64,000 bases of DNA from Azospirillum brasilense (GTDB lineage: Bacteria; Pseudomonadota; Alphaproteobacteria; Azospirillales; Azospirillaceae). The DNA lies in the NCBI RefSeq assembly GCF_005222205.1, contig NZ_CP032346.1, positions 1,603,501 to 1,667,500 of the forward strand. Direction: 5' to 3'. The notes beneath the pieces were generated by a model that saw only the letters and a program-made list of their open reading frames with translations, searched no databases and was not told where the DNA came from. The translations under genes and the position numbers were made by a program. This document shows positions 7,968 to 17,517 of this stretch, piece by piece (positions within the stretch are counted from its first letter, which is position 1; the number at the start of each line of letters is the position of its first letter).

Positions 7968-8606
7968 ATGCTGCTCGATACGCAATCGCCTGTTGCCGAG
8001 CTTCCGGTCACCGCACCGGCGCAGCGCACGGCATCTTCCGCCTCTTCCTGGTCCGCCGACATCGTCGTGACACCCGGCGCCGACCTCTGGGTCTTCGCCT
8101 ACGGCTCCCTGATGTGGAACCCGGAGTTCCCCTTTCTGGAGCGACATCCGGCGGTGCTGGGCGGCTATCACCGCCGCTTCTGCGTGTCCTCCCACCGCTA
8201 CCGTGGCACGCCCGAGCGGCCGGGTCTGGTGCTCGGGCTCGACCGCGGCGGCTCCTGCCGGGGCATCGTCTTCCGCGTGGCGGCGGATCGGGTGCCGGAG
8301 ACGCTGGATTACCTGTGGGACCGGGAGATGCTGAACCGCGTCTACCGGCCCAAGCTGCTGCCGGTGCGCCCGCGCGACGGCGGGGCGCCGGTCACCGCCT
8401 GCACCTTCGTCGTGGACCGCCGCCACCGGCAATATTGCGGCTGCATGGACGAGACCGCGATGGCCGAGCGCATCGCCTGCTGCCGCGGCGAGCGCGGTCC
8501 GAACCTGGACTATCTCGCCAACACGGTCGCCCATCTGGAGGCCATCGGCATCCACGACCGCGGGTTGTGCAGCCTGCTGACCGCGGTGCGCGCCCGGATG
8601 GGGTGA
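7968..8606 (+). CDS. chaC: ChaC-type glutathione gamma-glutamylcyclotransferase
   Basis: A 212-residue cytoplasmic enzyme that cleaves glutathione to 5-oxoproline and Cys-Gly. The substrate loop FAYGSLMWNP sits at about residues 43-52, the family glutamate falls in the RGTPERPGLVLGLDRGG stretch, and the C-terminal half has LDYLANTVAHLEAIGIHD, all diagnostic of ChaC. The first 35 residues are Ser/Ala/Thr-rich and not part of the domain. A CTTAAG lies just upstream of the ATG. The likely role is glutathione turnover. Confidence 0.93.
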   Translation: MLLDTQSPVAELPVTAPAQRTASSASSWSADIVVTPGADLWVFAYGSLMWNPEFPFLERHPAVLGGYHRRFCVSSHRYRGTPERPGLVLGLDRGGSCRGIVFRVAADRVPETLDYLWDREMLNRVYRPKLLPVRPRDGGAPVTACTFVVDRRHRQYCGCMDETAMAERIACCRGERGPNLDYLANTVAHLEAIGIHDRGLCSLLTAVRARMG

Positions 8607-8619
8607 GGTGGTTCCGGTG

Positions 8620-8725
8620 TTGCCCCCACCCTAACCCTCCCCCGCTATCGCAGGGGAGGGGACTGCCGCCGCTTCGCGGAAGGCCCCCTCTCCCTCGAAG
8701 AGGGGGAGGGCCGGGGTGGGGGCAA
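8620..8725. repeat. REP-like intergenic palindromic repeat, copy B
   Basis: It begins TTGCCCCCACCCTAACCCTC and ends GGGGGAGGGCCGGGGTGGGG, the same outer arms as copy A at 6744-6836. The centre differs and contains a smaller GCCGCTTCGCGG-like hairpin. It fills the gap between chaC and the M1 peptidase gene. Confidence 0.75.
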
Positions 8726-8764
8726 ACGCTGGCGCGGCGCGGCCCAGGCCTTATAGTCTGGGCC

Positions 8765-10708
8765 ATGCGCACCCTCCTCCTTGCCCTTCTGGGCATCCTC
8801 GCCGCCGCGCCCGGCTGGGCCACCGGCCTGCACCATGACCTGACCGTCACGCTGGACCCCGCCGCGCGGCGGCTGGAGGTGGAGGACCGGCTGCGCCTGC
8901 CCGCCGGCACGCACCGGCTGCTGCTGGCGCCGGGGCTGGCGGTCGGCGAGGCCCGGCTCGACGGCAAGCCGGTCGCGGTGCGCGGCAATGCCCTGCCGGT
9001 AACCGTTCCGGAGGGCGGCGGCGAGCTTCGCCTGCGCTACGCCGGGACCCTGCCGCTCCTGACGCCGGACTCGCGCGGTGGTGGCGGTGGGGAGGAGGGC
9101 GCCTATCTGCCCGCCGGCACCGGCTGGATTCCCACCCCCGAGAGCGCGGAGTCCCCGCCCTCCTGGCGCCTGTCGGTCCGGGTGCCGGCGCCCTTCGTCG
9201 CGGTGGCGACGGGCCGTCTGGTCGAGGAGACGCGCGACGGCGCCGGCTACGCCGCGGCCTTCGCGGAGGACCGCAGCGTCGAGGAGCCGTCGCTCTTCGC
9301 TGGGCCCTGGCAGGTGACCGAGCGGCTGCACAATGATGTGCGCCTGCGCACCTATTTCCATCCGGAGCAGGCCGCGCTGGCCGAGGAGTATCTGGACCTC
9401 AGCGCCCGGACGATCGACGCGCAGGCGGCGCGGATCGGCGCCTATCCCTTCGCCGGTTTCGCCATCCTCTCGGCGCCGCTGCCGGTCGGGCTGGGCTTTC
9501 CGGGCCTGACCTACATCGGGCGTCAGGTGATGCCGCTGCCCTTCATCCGCGCCCAGTCGCTGCCCCACGAGATCCTGCACAACTGGTGGGGCAATGGGGT
9601 GCGCGTCGGCGACGGCGGCGTCTTGCCCGGCAATTGGTCGGAGGGGCTGACAACTTTCATGGCCGACTACGCGGCGGCGGAGGCGCGCGGCGAGGACGCG
9701 GCGCAAGCGATGCGGCTGGACTGGCTGCGCGACTACGCCGCCCTGCCGGCGGAGCGCGATTCCGCCCTGACCGATTTCCGCGCCAAGGTCCATGACGCCG
9801 CCCAGATCGTCGGTTATGGCAAGGCGGCGATGCTGTTCCACATGCTGCGCGCCGAGATCGGGGCGGAGGCCTTCGACGCGGGTATCCGCCGCTTCTGGGA
9901 GGAGAAGCAATTTCAGGACGCGGGGTGGGACGACCTGCGCCGCGCCTTCGCGGCGGCGTCGGGGCGGGACCTCGGACCCTTCTTCGATCAGTGGTTGACC
10001 CGCGTGGGGGCGCCGACGCTGGAACTGGCGGGAGCGAAGGCTGACGGCGACGGCGTGGCGCTGACCCTGCGCCAGGGCGAGCCGGCCTACGGTCTGACCG
10101 TGCCGGTGGAGGTGCGGACCGCGGCGGGGAAGGAACGCCACACCATCCGCCTCGACGGGCGCGAAACGACCGCGACGATCCGGACCGCCGCATCACCGCG
10201 GGCGCTCGCGGTCGATCCCGGCTTCGCCCTGTTCCGCCGTCTGGCACCCGGGGAGGCGCCGCCGACCCTGCGCGACGTGACGCTGGACCACGCGGCCACC
10301 ACGGTCATCGCCGCCGACGGTCCGGCCGCGGAGGCCGCCCGCGCGCTGGCTGAGCGGTTGGCCGACGGCAAGCCACGCATCGCTGCGGCGGACCGCGCCG
10401 ACCCTGCCGCTCCGCTCGCCGTGATCGGGACGGCGGGCGAGGTGGACCGGATCCTGGCCCGGCTCGGCCTGCCGCCGCTGCCGGACCGCCTCAAGGGTCG
10501 CGGGACGGCGCGGGTGTGGACCGCGCGGACCCCGCAGGGCCGCCCGCTGCTGGCGGTGGCCGCGGACGACGCGGCGGCGCTCCAGGCGCTGCTGCGCCCG
10601 CTGCCCCATTACGGCCGGCAGAGCTGGCTGGTCTTCGAGGGTGCGCGCGCCGTCGACCGTGGCGTCTGGCCCGCCGGCGACAGCCCGCTGCGTGTGTCTT
10701 TCGAGTAG
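8765..10708 (+). CDS. Secreted M1-family (aminopeptidase-like) metallopeptidase
   Basis: A 647-residue protein with a signal peptide (residues 1-20, LLLALLGILAAAPGWAT) and an M1 catalytic region: HEILH at 268-272 within SLPHEILHNWWGNGV, and the third zinc ligand E293 in NWSEGLTTFMADY. The exopeptidase GAMEN motif is not recognisable; GLGFPGLTYIG stands where it is expected. Aminopeptidase activity is therefore not assured. The C-terminal region (from about 420) is beta-rich. The ATG at 8765 is chosen because the signal peptide begins there. Probably periplasmic. Confidence 0.88.
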   Translation: MRTLLLALLGILAAAPGWATGLHHDLTVTLDPAARRLEVEDRLRLPAGTHRLLLAPGLAVGEARLDGKPVAVRGNALPVTVPEGGGELRLRYAGTLPLLTPDSRGGGGGEEGAYLPAGTGWIPTPESAESPPSWRLSVRVPAPFVAVATGRLVEETRDGAGYAAAFAEDRSVEEPSLFAGPWQVTERLHNDVRLRTYFHPEQAALAEEYLDLSARTIDAQAARIGAYPFAGFAILSAPLPVGLGFPGLTYIGRQVMPLPFIRAQSLPHEILHNWWGNGVRVGDGGVLPGNWSEGLTTFMADYAAAEARGEDAAQAMRLDWLRDYAALPAERDSALTDFRAKVHDAAQIVGYGKAAMLFHMLRAEIGAEAFDAGIRRFWEEKQFQDAGWDDLRRAFAAASGRDLGPFFDQWLTRVGAPTLELAGAKADGDGVALTLRQGEPAYGLTVPVEVRTAAGKERHTIRLDGRETTATIRTAASPRALAVDPGFALFRRLAPGEAPPTLRDVTLDHAATTVIAADGPAAEAARALAERLADGKPRIAAADRADPAAPLAVIGTAGEVDRILARLGLPPLPDRLKGRGTARVWTARTPQGRPLLAVAADDAAALQALLRPLPHYGRQSWLVFEGARAVDRGVWPAGDSPLRVSFE

Positions 10709-10804
10709 TTCCGCCCGCCCATCCTCTGTCCATGGAGCATACCCCGCCTTTGCCTGTTGTAGGGGAAACGGCGCGCGATGCGCGCGTTCTGCGGGAGAAT
10801 GCAC

Positions 10805-11446
10805 ATGTCTCGGATGACGAAGACTTTCCTCGGAACCCTGGCCGGCCTCGGCGTGGCGGCGGCGCTGGCGCTGCCCGCGGCGGCGGCCTCCGGCGACATC
10901 CACACGGTGACCGGCGAGAAGGTCAACCTGCGCGCGGCCCCGTCCGACAACGCCTCGGTCCGTTCCACGGTCACCCGCGGCGACGAGGTGATCGAGCTGA
11001 AGCAGGAGGGCAACTGGATCGGCGTGCGCTCGATGCGCACCGGCGAGGAGGGCTGGGTCTTCGGCGACCTCGTGAAGCGGCAGACGCCGAGCACGCTCGG
11101 CGGCGCGTCGTCCGCGGCGTCGGACGCCGGGTTCGGGCGGATCTCCTCGGGCTTCGACGGGCTGCTGGCCGGGATCAACAACCAGCTCGGCTACCGCTTC
11201 GCGGAGAAGGTGGAGCAGTCGGGCAATGGCGCGCTGCGCGTCATCCCGACCCAGGAATGGCTCTACAACACCAGCCGCGAGGCGAAGATCTATGCGGCGC
11301 TGGCGCTCTACGAGATGTGGAAGAACCACAACAACGGGCGTCCCGTCAGCGTGGCGCTGGGCTCCCCCGGCTCGTCGGCCATCGCCATCGAGGATTCGGG
11401 GCGGGGGCCGGAGCTGTCGCTGCCGATGATGGGCGCTTCGAAGTAA
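10805..11446 (+). CDS. Exported SH3-domain protein
   Basis: A 213-residue protein with a signal peptide (about 1-29, cleavage after PAAAAS) followed by a bacterial SH3 domain (VTGEKVNLRAAPSDNASVRS ... EGNWIGVRSMRTGEEGWVFG) and a C-terminal region of about 110 residues with no family that I recognise. Bacterial SH3 domains often bind cell-wall peptides, so an envelope role is plausible. GGGAG precedes the ATG at 10805. Confidence 0.82.
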   Translation: MSRMTKTFLGTLAGLGVAAALALPAAAASGDIHTVTGEKVNLRAAPSDNASVRSTVTRGDEVIELKQEGNWIGVRSMRTGEEGWVFGDLVKRQTPSTLGGASSAASDAGFGRISSGFDGLLAGINNQLGYRFAEKVEQSGNGALRVIPTQEWLYNTSREAKIYAALALYEMWKNHNNGRPVSVALGSPGSSAIAIEDSGRGPELSLPMMGASK

Positions 11447-11569
11447 GGGCGCTCCGCGGCGGGGAGGGCATGAGGCCGCCCCGCCGCGCCCCATTCTTGA
11501 TCCGCATCAACGCCAGCGCTCCCCGCCGCCGTCCAAATGCCGTTATGGCAGGCGGAGGGGGCTGGGGCG

Positions 11570-12709
11570 ATGAAGTACGTCGATGAATTCCGGGACGCGG
11601 CGCTGGCCCGCGGCATCGCCGCCGCCATCGCGCGGGAGGCCGCGACCGGGCGGACCTATCACCTGATGGAGTTTTGTGGCGGCCACACCCACGCGGTGTC
11701 CCGCTACGGCATCCCCGATCTGCTGCCGGACAACGTGCGGATGATCCACGGGCCGGGCTGTCCGGTCTGCGTCCTGCCGGTCGGGCGGATCGACGACGCC
11801 ATCGCCATCGCCCGCCAGCCCGGCGTGATCCTGTGCACCTACGGCGACGTGCTGCGCGTGCCGGGCTCGGGGCGGGTCAGCCTGCTGAAGGCGAAGGCCG
11901 AGGGGGCGGACGTGCGCATGGTCCTGTCCACCATGGACGCCCTGCGCATCGCCGAGGACAACCCGGACCGCGAGGTCGTCTTCCTCGCCATCGGCTTCGA
12001 GACGACCACGCCGCCGACCGCGGTGGCCGTCCATGCCGCGCAGGCCAAGGGCCTGAGGAACTTCAGCGTCTTCTGCAACCACGTCCTGACCCCGGCGGCC
12101 ATCCGGGGCATCATGGACAGCCCGGAGGTGCGGGAGATGGGCACGCTGCCGCTCGACGGCATCGTCGGGCCGGCCCACGTCTCCGTGGTCATCGGCAGCC
12201 GCCCCTACGAATTCGTGGCGGAGGCTTACGGCAAGCCGGTGGTGATCGCCGGGTTCGAGCCGCTGGACGTGCTCCAGGCCATCCTGATGCTGATCCGGCA
12301 GGTGAACGAGGGGCGGGCGGTGGTGGAGAACCAGTTCACCCGCGCGGTGACCCCGGAGGGCAACCGGAAGGCCCAGCGGCTCGTCGCCGACACCTTCGAC
12401 GTGCGGTCCAGCTTCGAATGGCGGGGCCTCGGCGCGCTTCCCGACAGCGGCCTGCGGTTGAAGGAGGCGTTCGCCGCCTTCGACGCCGAGCGGCGCTTCG
12501 CCGTGCCGGGCCGCGCGGTGCCCGATCACAAGGGCTGCGAGTGCGGCGACATCCTGCGCGGGGTGAAGAGGCCCAGCGACTGCCGGCTGTTCGGCACCGT
12601 CTGCACACCGGAGAACCCGATGGGGTCCTGCATGGTGTCGGCGGAGGGGGGCTGTGCCGCCCATTACACCTACGGGCGATTCCGCGACCACCGGTTGGCG
12701 GTGCCGTAA
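11570..12709 (+). CDS. hypD: Hydrogenase maturation factor HypD, solitary
   Basis: A 379-residue HypD, the iron-sulfur scaffold that, with HypC, carries Fe(CN)2CO during NiFe hydrogenase assembly. All family signatures are visible: EFCGGHTHAVSRYG, MIHGPGCPVCVLPVGRID, GFETTTPPTA, FCNHVLTPAA, and the C-terminal cysteine cluster (CECGDILRG ... CRLFGTVCTPENPMGSCMVS ... GCAAHY). The residues appear intact. None of the other hyp genes or hydrogenase structural genes is within the window, although hypD normally lies in a hypABCDEF cluster. The ATG at 11570 gives MKYVDEF. Confidence 0.95.
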   Translation: MKYVDEFRDAALARGIAAAIAREAATGRTYHLMEFCGGHTHAVSRYGIPDLLPDNVRMIHGPGCPVCVLPVGRIDDAIAIARQPGVILCTYGDVLRVPGSGRVSLLKAKAEGADVRMVLSTMDALRIAEDNPDREVVFLAIGFETTTPPTAVAVHAAQAKGLRNFSVFCNHVLTPAAIRGIMDSPEVREMGTLPLDGIVGPAHVSVVIGSRPYEFVAEAYGKPVVIAGFEPLDVLQAILMLIRQVNEGRAVVENQFTRAVTPEGNRKAQRLVADTFDVRSSFEWRGLGALPDSGLRLKEAFAAFDAERRFAVPGRAVPDHKGCECGDILRGVKRPSDCRLFGTVCTPENPMGSCMVSAEGGCAAHYTYGRFRDHRLAVP

Positions 12710-12853
12710 TCAACAGTTTCAACCGCAAACCATTTGTCACGACATATTTCGTCGGGGAAGCTATTCGCCCATTGCACGGCTAACCTTTTGCGGGGGTTCG
12801 AAAGACGCTGATAGGTTCGTTCCTGAACAAAAGAACAGGAGGGGACTTCCCGT

Positions 12854-13942
<1,089 letters not shown>

Positions 13943-13949
13943 TGAAGAC

Positions 13950-13979
13950 GCGGTGCGGCGTGTCAGGGCGCCGCACCGC
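13950..13979 (+). terminator. Hairpin after the orphan dctP
   Basis: GCGGTGCGGCG (13950-13960) and CGCCGCACCGC (13969-13979) form a perfect 11-base stem with an 8-base loop, 8 bases after the stop. There is no T tract, so it may be a weak terminator or an mRNA-stabilising hairpin. Confidence 0.5.
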
Positions 13980-13987
13980 TTCGGCCG

Positions 13988-14200
13988 TTACGGGGCGGCC
14001 ACTTTCTGGGACAGGCGTTGCAGATCCTGCGACGCGCGGTCGGCGATGCGCTGGGCGGCCACCAGCGTGTCCGTCAGATTGCCGACGTCCGGCGCGATCT
14101 CGCCCGCGGCGTCGGACATCTCGTTCAGGGCCTTCACCGCGGTGTCGATCAGGCGGATGACCAGCCCCGCGGGGCCGTCGGCGTTGTCGTACCCAGCCAT
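13988..14200 (-). CDS. Small conserved-looking helical protein
   Basis: A 70-residue acidic protein, MAGYDNADGPAGLVIRLIDT..., predicted to be almost all helix, with heptad-like hydrophobic spacing and no signal peptide. A GGAG site lies 12 bases before the ATG at 14200. I do not recognise a family. It is convergent with the orphan dctP. Confidence 0.55.
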   Translation of the reverse strand: MAGYDNADGPAGLVIRLIDTAVKALNEMSDAAGEIAPDVGNLTDTLVAAQRIADRASQDLQRLSQKVAAP

Positions 14201-14289
14201 TCCAAAATCTCCATGGTTGCGCAACCCAGCCCGAACGACACGGGCACGAGTTTCCATGGAGGGGGCAGGCCGCGCAAGCCGCTTGTTGC

Positions 14290-14495
14290 CATCGGGTTTC
14301 CTTCTCCCCCCTGGGGAGAAGGTTAGGATGAGGGGGGCGCCGAAGGCGCGTTACGTAAGCGTCCCAAGAGTTTCTCTCCACCCTGCCGGGCGTAAAGGCC
14401 CCCTCACCCAACCCTCTCCCCGCTTTCGGCGGACCAAGGGTCCGCCTGTCGCGTCAGCGCAAACTTCGTTTGCGCGTGAGCGGGGGGAGAGGGCT
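14290..14495. repeat. Stretch of GC-rich palindromic intergenic repeats
   Basis: It contains CCTTCTCCCC/GGGGAGAAGG at the left, then CCCAACCCTCTCCCCGC paired with GCGGGGGGAGAGGG at the right end, with smaller hairpins between (CGGACCAAGGGTCCG, GCGCAAACTTCGTTTGCGC). Such C/T-rich palindromes resemble, but are not the same as, those at 6744 and 8620. There is no gene in this 300-base gap. Confidence 0.6.
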
Positions 14496-14499
14496 ATTA

Positions 14500-16119
14500 T
14501 CAGTGGATGCCCGGCGCTTCCTGCCCGGTGCTCGCCACATACTCGGTGTAGCCGCCGCCGTACTGGTGGATGCCCTCCGGCGTCAGCTCCAGCACCCGGT
14601 TCGACAGGGCGGCGAGGAAATGGCGGTCGTGCGAGACGAACAGCATGGTGCCCTCATAGGCGCCCAGCGCCGAAATCAGCATCTGCTTGGTGTCGAGGTC
14701 GAGGTGGTTGGTCGGCTCGTCCAGCACCAGGAAGTTGGGCGGGTTGAACAGCATGATCGCCATGACCAGCCGGGCCTTCTCGCCGCCGGACAGCACGCGG
14801 CACTTCTTCTCCACATCGTCGCCTGAGAAGCCGAAGCAGCCGGCCAGCGCCCGCAGCGCCCCCTGGCTCGCCTGCGGGAAAGAGGTCTCCAGCGATTCGA
14901 AGATCGTCTTGTCGCCGTCCAACAGGTCCATGGCGTGCTGGGAGAAATAGCCCATGCGCACGCTGCCGCCGACCGTGACGGTGCCGTTGTCCGGCTCGGT
15001 CGCGCCGGCCACCAGCTTGAGCAGGGTCGACTTGCCGGCGCCGTTGACGCCCATGACGCACCAGCGCTCCTTGCGGCGGATCGTCAGGTCCAGCCCCTCG
15101 TAGATGGTCCGGCTGCCATAGCCCTTGTGCACGTTCTTCAGCACCGCGACGTCGTCGCCGGAGCGCGGGGCCGGCGGGAAGTCGAAGGTCACGATCTGGC
15201 GGCGCTTGGGCGGCTCGAATCGCTCGATCTTGTCGAGCTTCTTCACCCGGCTCTGGACCTGGCTGGCGTGGGAGGCGCGGGCCTTGAAGCGCTCGATGAA
15301 CTTCAGCTCCTTGGCCAGCATGGCCTGCTGGCGCTCGAACTGCGCCTCCTGCTGCTTCTCGCGCAGCGCCCGCTGGCGCTCGTAGAAACCGTAGTCGCCG
15401 GAGTAGCTGGTCAGCGATCCGCTGTCGATCTCGATGATCTTGTTGACGATGCGGTTCATGAACTCGCGATCGTGCGAGGTCATCAGCAGCGCGCCCTCGA
15501 AGCCCTTCAGGAAGCCTTCCAGCCAGATCAGGCTTTCGATGTCCAGATGGTTGCTCGGCTCGTCGAGCAGCATGACCTCGGGCCGCATCAGCAGGATGCG
15601 GGCCAGCGCCACGCGCATCTTCCAGCCGCCGGACAGCATCCCGACGTCCATGTCCATCATTTCCTGGCTGAAGCTGAGGCCGGCGAGCACCTCGCGCGCC
15701 TTGCCCTCCAGCTCGTAGCCGCCCAGCTCGTCGAAGCGGGCCTGGACCTCGCCGTAGCGCTCGATGATGGCGTCCATCTCGTCGGCGCGGTCGGGGTCGG
15801 CCATGGCGGCCTCCAGCTCGGCCAGCTCCGCGGCGACGGTGCTGACCGGGCCGGCGCCGTCCATCACCTCGGCGACGGCGGAGCGGCCGGACATCTCGCC
15901 GACGTCCTGGTTGAAGTAGCCGATGGTCGCCTGCTTCTCGATCGCCACCTGACCGGTGTCCGGCAAATCCTCGCCGGTGATCATGCGGAACAGCGTCGTC
16001 TTGCCCGCCCCGTTGGGACCGACCAGCCCGATCTTTTCGCCCCGGTTCAACGCCGCCGATGCTTCGAGGAAGAGGATTCGGTGACCATTCTGCTTGCTGA
16101 TGTTGTCGAAGCGGATCAT
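14500..16119 (-). CDS. ABC-F family ATPase
   Basis: A 539-residue protein with two ABC ATPase domains in one chain and no membrane segment, the ABC-F design that acts on ribosomes. Domain 1: Walker A GPNGAGKT (about 34-41), signature LSGGW, Walker B VMLLDEPSNHLD. A charged linker of about 80 residues (EKQQEAQFERQQAMLAKELK...) carries the P-site tRNA interaction motif. Domain 2: Walker A GVNGAGKS, signature LSGGEKARL, Walker B FLVLDEPTNHLD. Likely a translation-factor type member of the YbiT/Uup/YheS kind; which one is not settled. Confidence 0.92.
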   Translation of the reverse strand: MIRFDNISKQNGHRILFLEASAALNRGEKIGLVGPNGAGKTTLFRMITGEDLPDTGQVAIEKQATIGYFNQDVGEMSGRSAVAEVMDGAGPVSTVAAELAELEAAMADPDRADEMDAIIERYGEVQARFDELGGYELEGKAREVLAGLSFSQEMMDMDVGMLSGGWKMRVALARILLMRPEVMLLDEPSNHLDIESLIWLEGFLKGFEGALLMTSHDREFMNRIVNKIIEIDSGSLTSYSGDYGFYERQRALREKQQEAQFERQQAMLAKELKFIERFKARASHASQVQSRVKKLDKIERFEPPKRRQIVTFDFPPAPRSGDDVAVLKNVHKGYGSRTIYEGLDLTIRRKERWCVMGVNGAGKSTLLKLVAGATEPDNGTVTVGGSVRMGYFSQHAMDLLDGDKTIFESLETSFPQASQGALRALAGCFGFSGDDVEKKCRVLSGGEKARLVMAIMLFNPPNFLVLDEPTNHLDLDTKQMLISALGAYEGTMLFVSHDRHFLAALSNRVLELTPEGIHQYGGGYTEYVASTGQEAPGIH

Positions 16120-16241
16120 GTGCGGCTGCGTTCCTGCGGCGTTGTTCCCATGGCGTGGCGGGGGCTCTTATGCCACAGGATGTGCGGTGCGATGGAGTCC
16201 AGATCGGCGCCATGCGAAAATCGCCGTCCGGAGACAGGTCG

Positions 16242-16949
16242 ATGGGAAGGATTGCCGTCATGGGGCGTCCGCAGGTTTGGGGCTATTGGCGCCCCAACGG
16301 AAGCAGCATCGTCGAGCTTGGGACCGTGCGCGGGCTCGACGTGGCCTTGCCGGTGCATTTCCATCGCGAGGATCAGCTGACCTTCGTTCTCGCCGGGCGG
16401 CGGCGCTTCGTCATCGAGGGGGAGGTGTGCGAGGCCGGTCCCGGTGATGGGATGCACATTGCGGCGGGCCTGCCGCACCGCTCGTTGTGCGGGGCGGACG
16501 AGGTCGTTTGCATCAATCTCTACACGCCGCCCGGCCTGTACGCCGCGCCGGACGTGATCGCCGGGCTGGCCCGGCACTGGCGAAGGACGGGCGGGCTGGG
16601 CTGGACCGACCTAACGCGGATCGCCGAGGACCATTGCCGCTCCAGCGGGACCGGGGTGGAGCCCGCATCCGCCTTCACGGGGGGCGACGCGTGGGACAGC
16701 GTCGGTGCGGCGGCCCGCCGCGCCGGAATGAGCCGCGAGGGCTATTCCCGCCGGTTCCGCAAGCAGCACGGCGTGCCGCCGCACGCCTTCGCGCTTCAGG
16801 AGCGGCTGAACGACGCGCGCCTCCTGCTCCGCGCGGGGGAGCCCATCGCCGCGGTCGCGGCGGACACCGGATTCACCGACCAGAGCCATCTCGGCCGTTG
16901 CTTCCGCCGCGCTTTCGGCGTCACGCCGGGCCGCTACCGGGCCGGGTAG
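16242..16949 (+). CDS. AraC-family regulator with cupin sensor
   Basis: A 235-residue regulator. Residues about 15-100 form a cupin-like AraC ligand domain (PVHFHREDQLTFVLAGRRRF, GDGMHIAAGLPH). Residues 140-232 form the double helix-turn-helix (AARRAGMSREGYSRRFRKQHG; IAAVAADTGFTDQSHLGRCF ending RAFGVTPGRYR). GGAG lies 8 bases before the ATG at 16242; an ATG at 16212 is also possible. Immediately downstream is a YdcZ-type transporter, a common pairing suggesting it controls that gene. Confidence 0.88.
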   Translation: MGRIAVMGRPQVWGYWRPNGSSIVELGTVRGLDVALPVHFHREDQLTFVLAGRRRFVIEGEVCEAGPGDGMHIAAGLPHRSLCGADEVVCINLYTPPGLYAAPDVIAGLARHWRRTGGLGWTDLTRIAEDHCRSSGTGVEPASAFTGGDAWDSVGAAARRAGMSREGYSRRFRKQHGVPPHAFALQERLNDARLLLRAGEPIAAVAADTGFTDQSHLGRCFRRAFGVTPGRYRAG

Positions 16950-17058
16950 GTCACATCCGTACCAGACCGCCGCCGCTCCGCCTGCTATCCATCCGCCCGA
17001 GAGCGCCGCACGGACAAGGGTCCGGCGGCGCGCCCACAGCCAATCTTGGGAGCATGGC

Positions 17059-17511
17059 ATGTCCACCGCACTGTCCGTCGTCTCGTACCTCCTGGTGGTC
17101 GGCGCCGGAGTCAGCGTCGCGTTGCAGCAGGTCCTCAACGCCAATCTGCGGGCCGACCTCGGCTCGCCCTGGTGGGCGGGCTTCGTCAGCTACGTCGTCG
17201 GGATGCTGGCGATGCTGGCGGTCGCCCTCCTCGCACCCGGACCCCGCCTCGCCGAAGCGGTGAGCGGGGCCGGATCCTGGGTCACTTGGACCGGCGGGCT
17301 GTTCGGCGCGCTGTTCATCGGGACGGCCATCCTGATGGTGCCCCGCCTGGGGGCGGCGACCGTGCTGGCGCTGATCGTGGTCGGCCAGATGCTCGGCTCC
17401 CTCGCCTTCGACCATGTCGGTCTGCTCGGCCTGCCGCAGCAGCCGATAAGCCCGACCCGGCTGGCCGGCGCCGCCTCGCTGATCCTCGGCGTCGTCCTGA
17501 TCCGGCTGTAA
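17059..17511 (+). CDS. YdcZ/DUF606-type DMT transporter
   Basis: A 150-residue membrane protein with five hydrophobic segments, about residues 4-25, 40-60, 76-95, 97-118 and 132-149. NANLRADLGSPWWAGFVSYVVG is the characteristic DUF606 sequence, a half-size drug/metabolite transporter family thought to work as dimers. The substrate is unknown. It follows the AraC gene by 109 bases in the same direction. Confidence 0.85.
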   Translation: MSTALSVVSYLLVVGAGVSVALQQVLNANLRADLGSPWWAGFVSYVVGMLAMLAVALLAPGPRLAEAVSGAGSWVTWTGGLFGALFIGTAILMVPRLGAATVLALIVVGQMLGSLAFDHVGLLGLPQQPISPTRLAGAASLILGVVLIRL

Positions 17512-17517
17512 GCGTTC

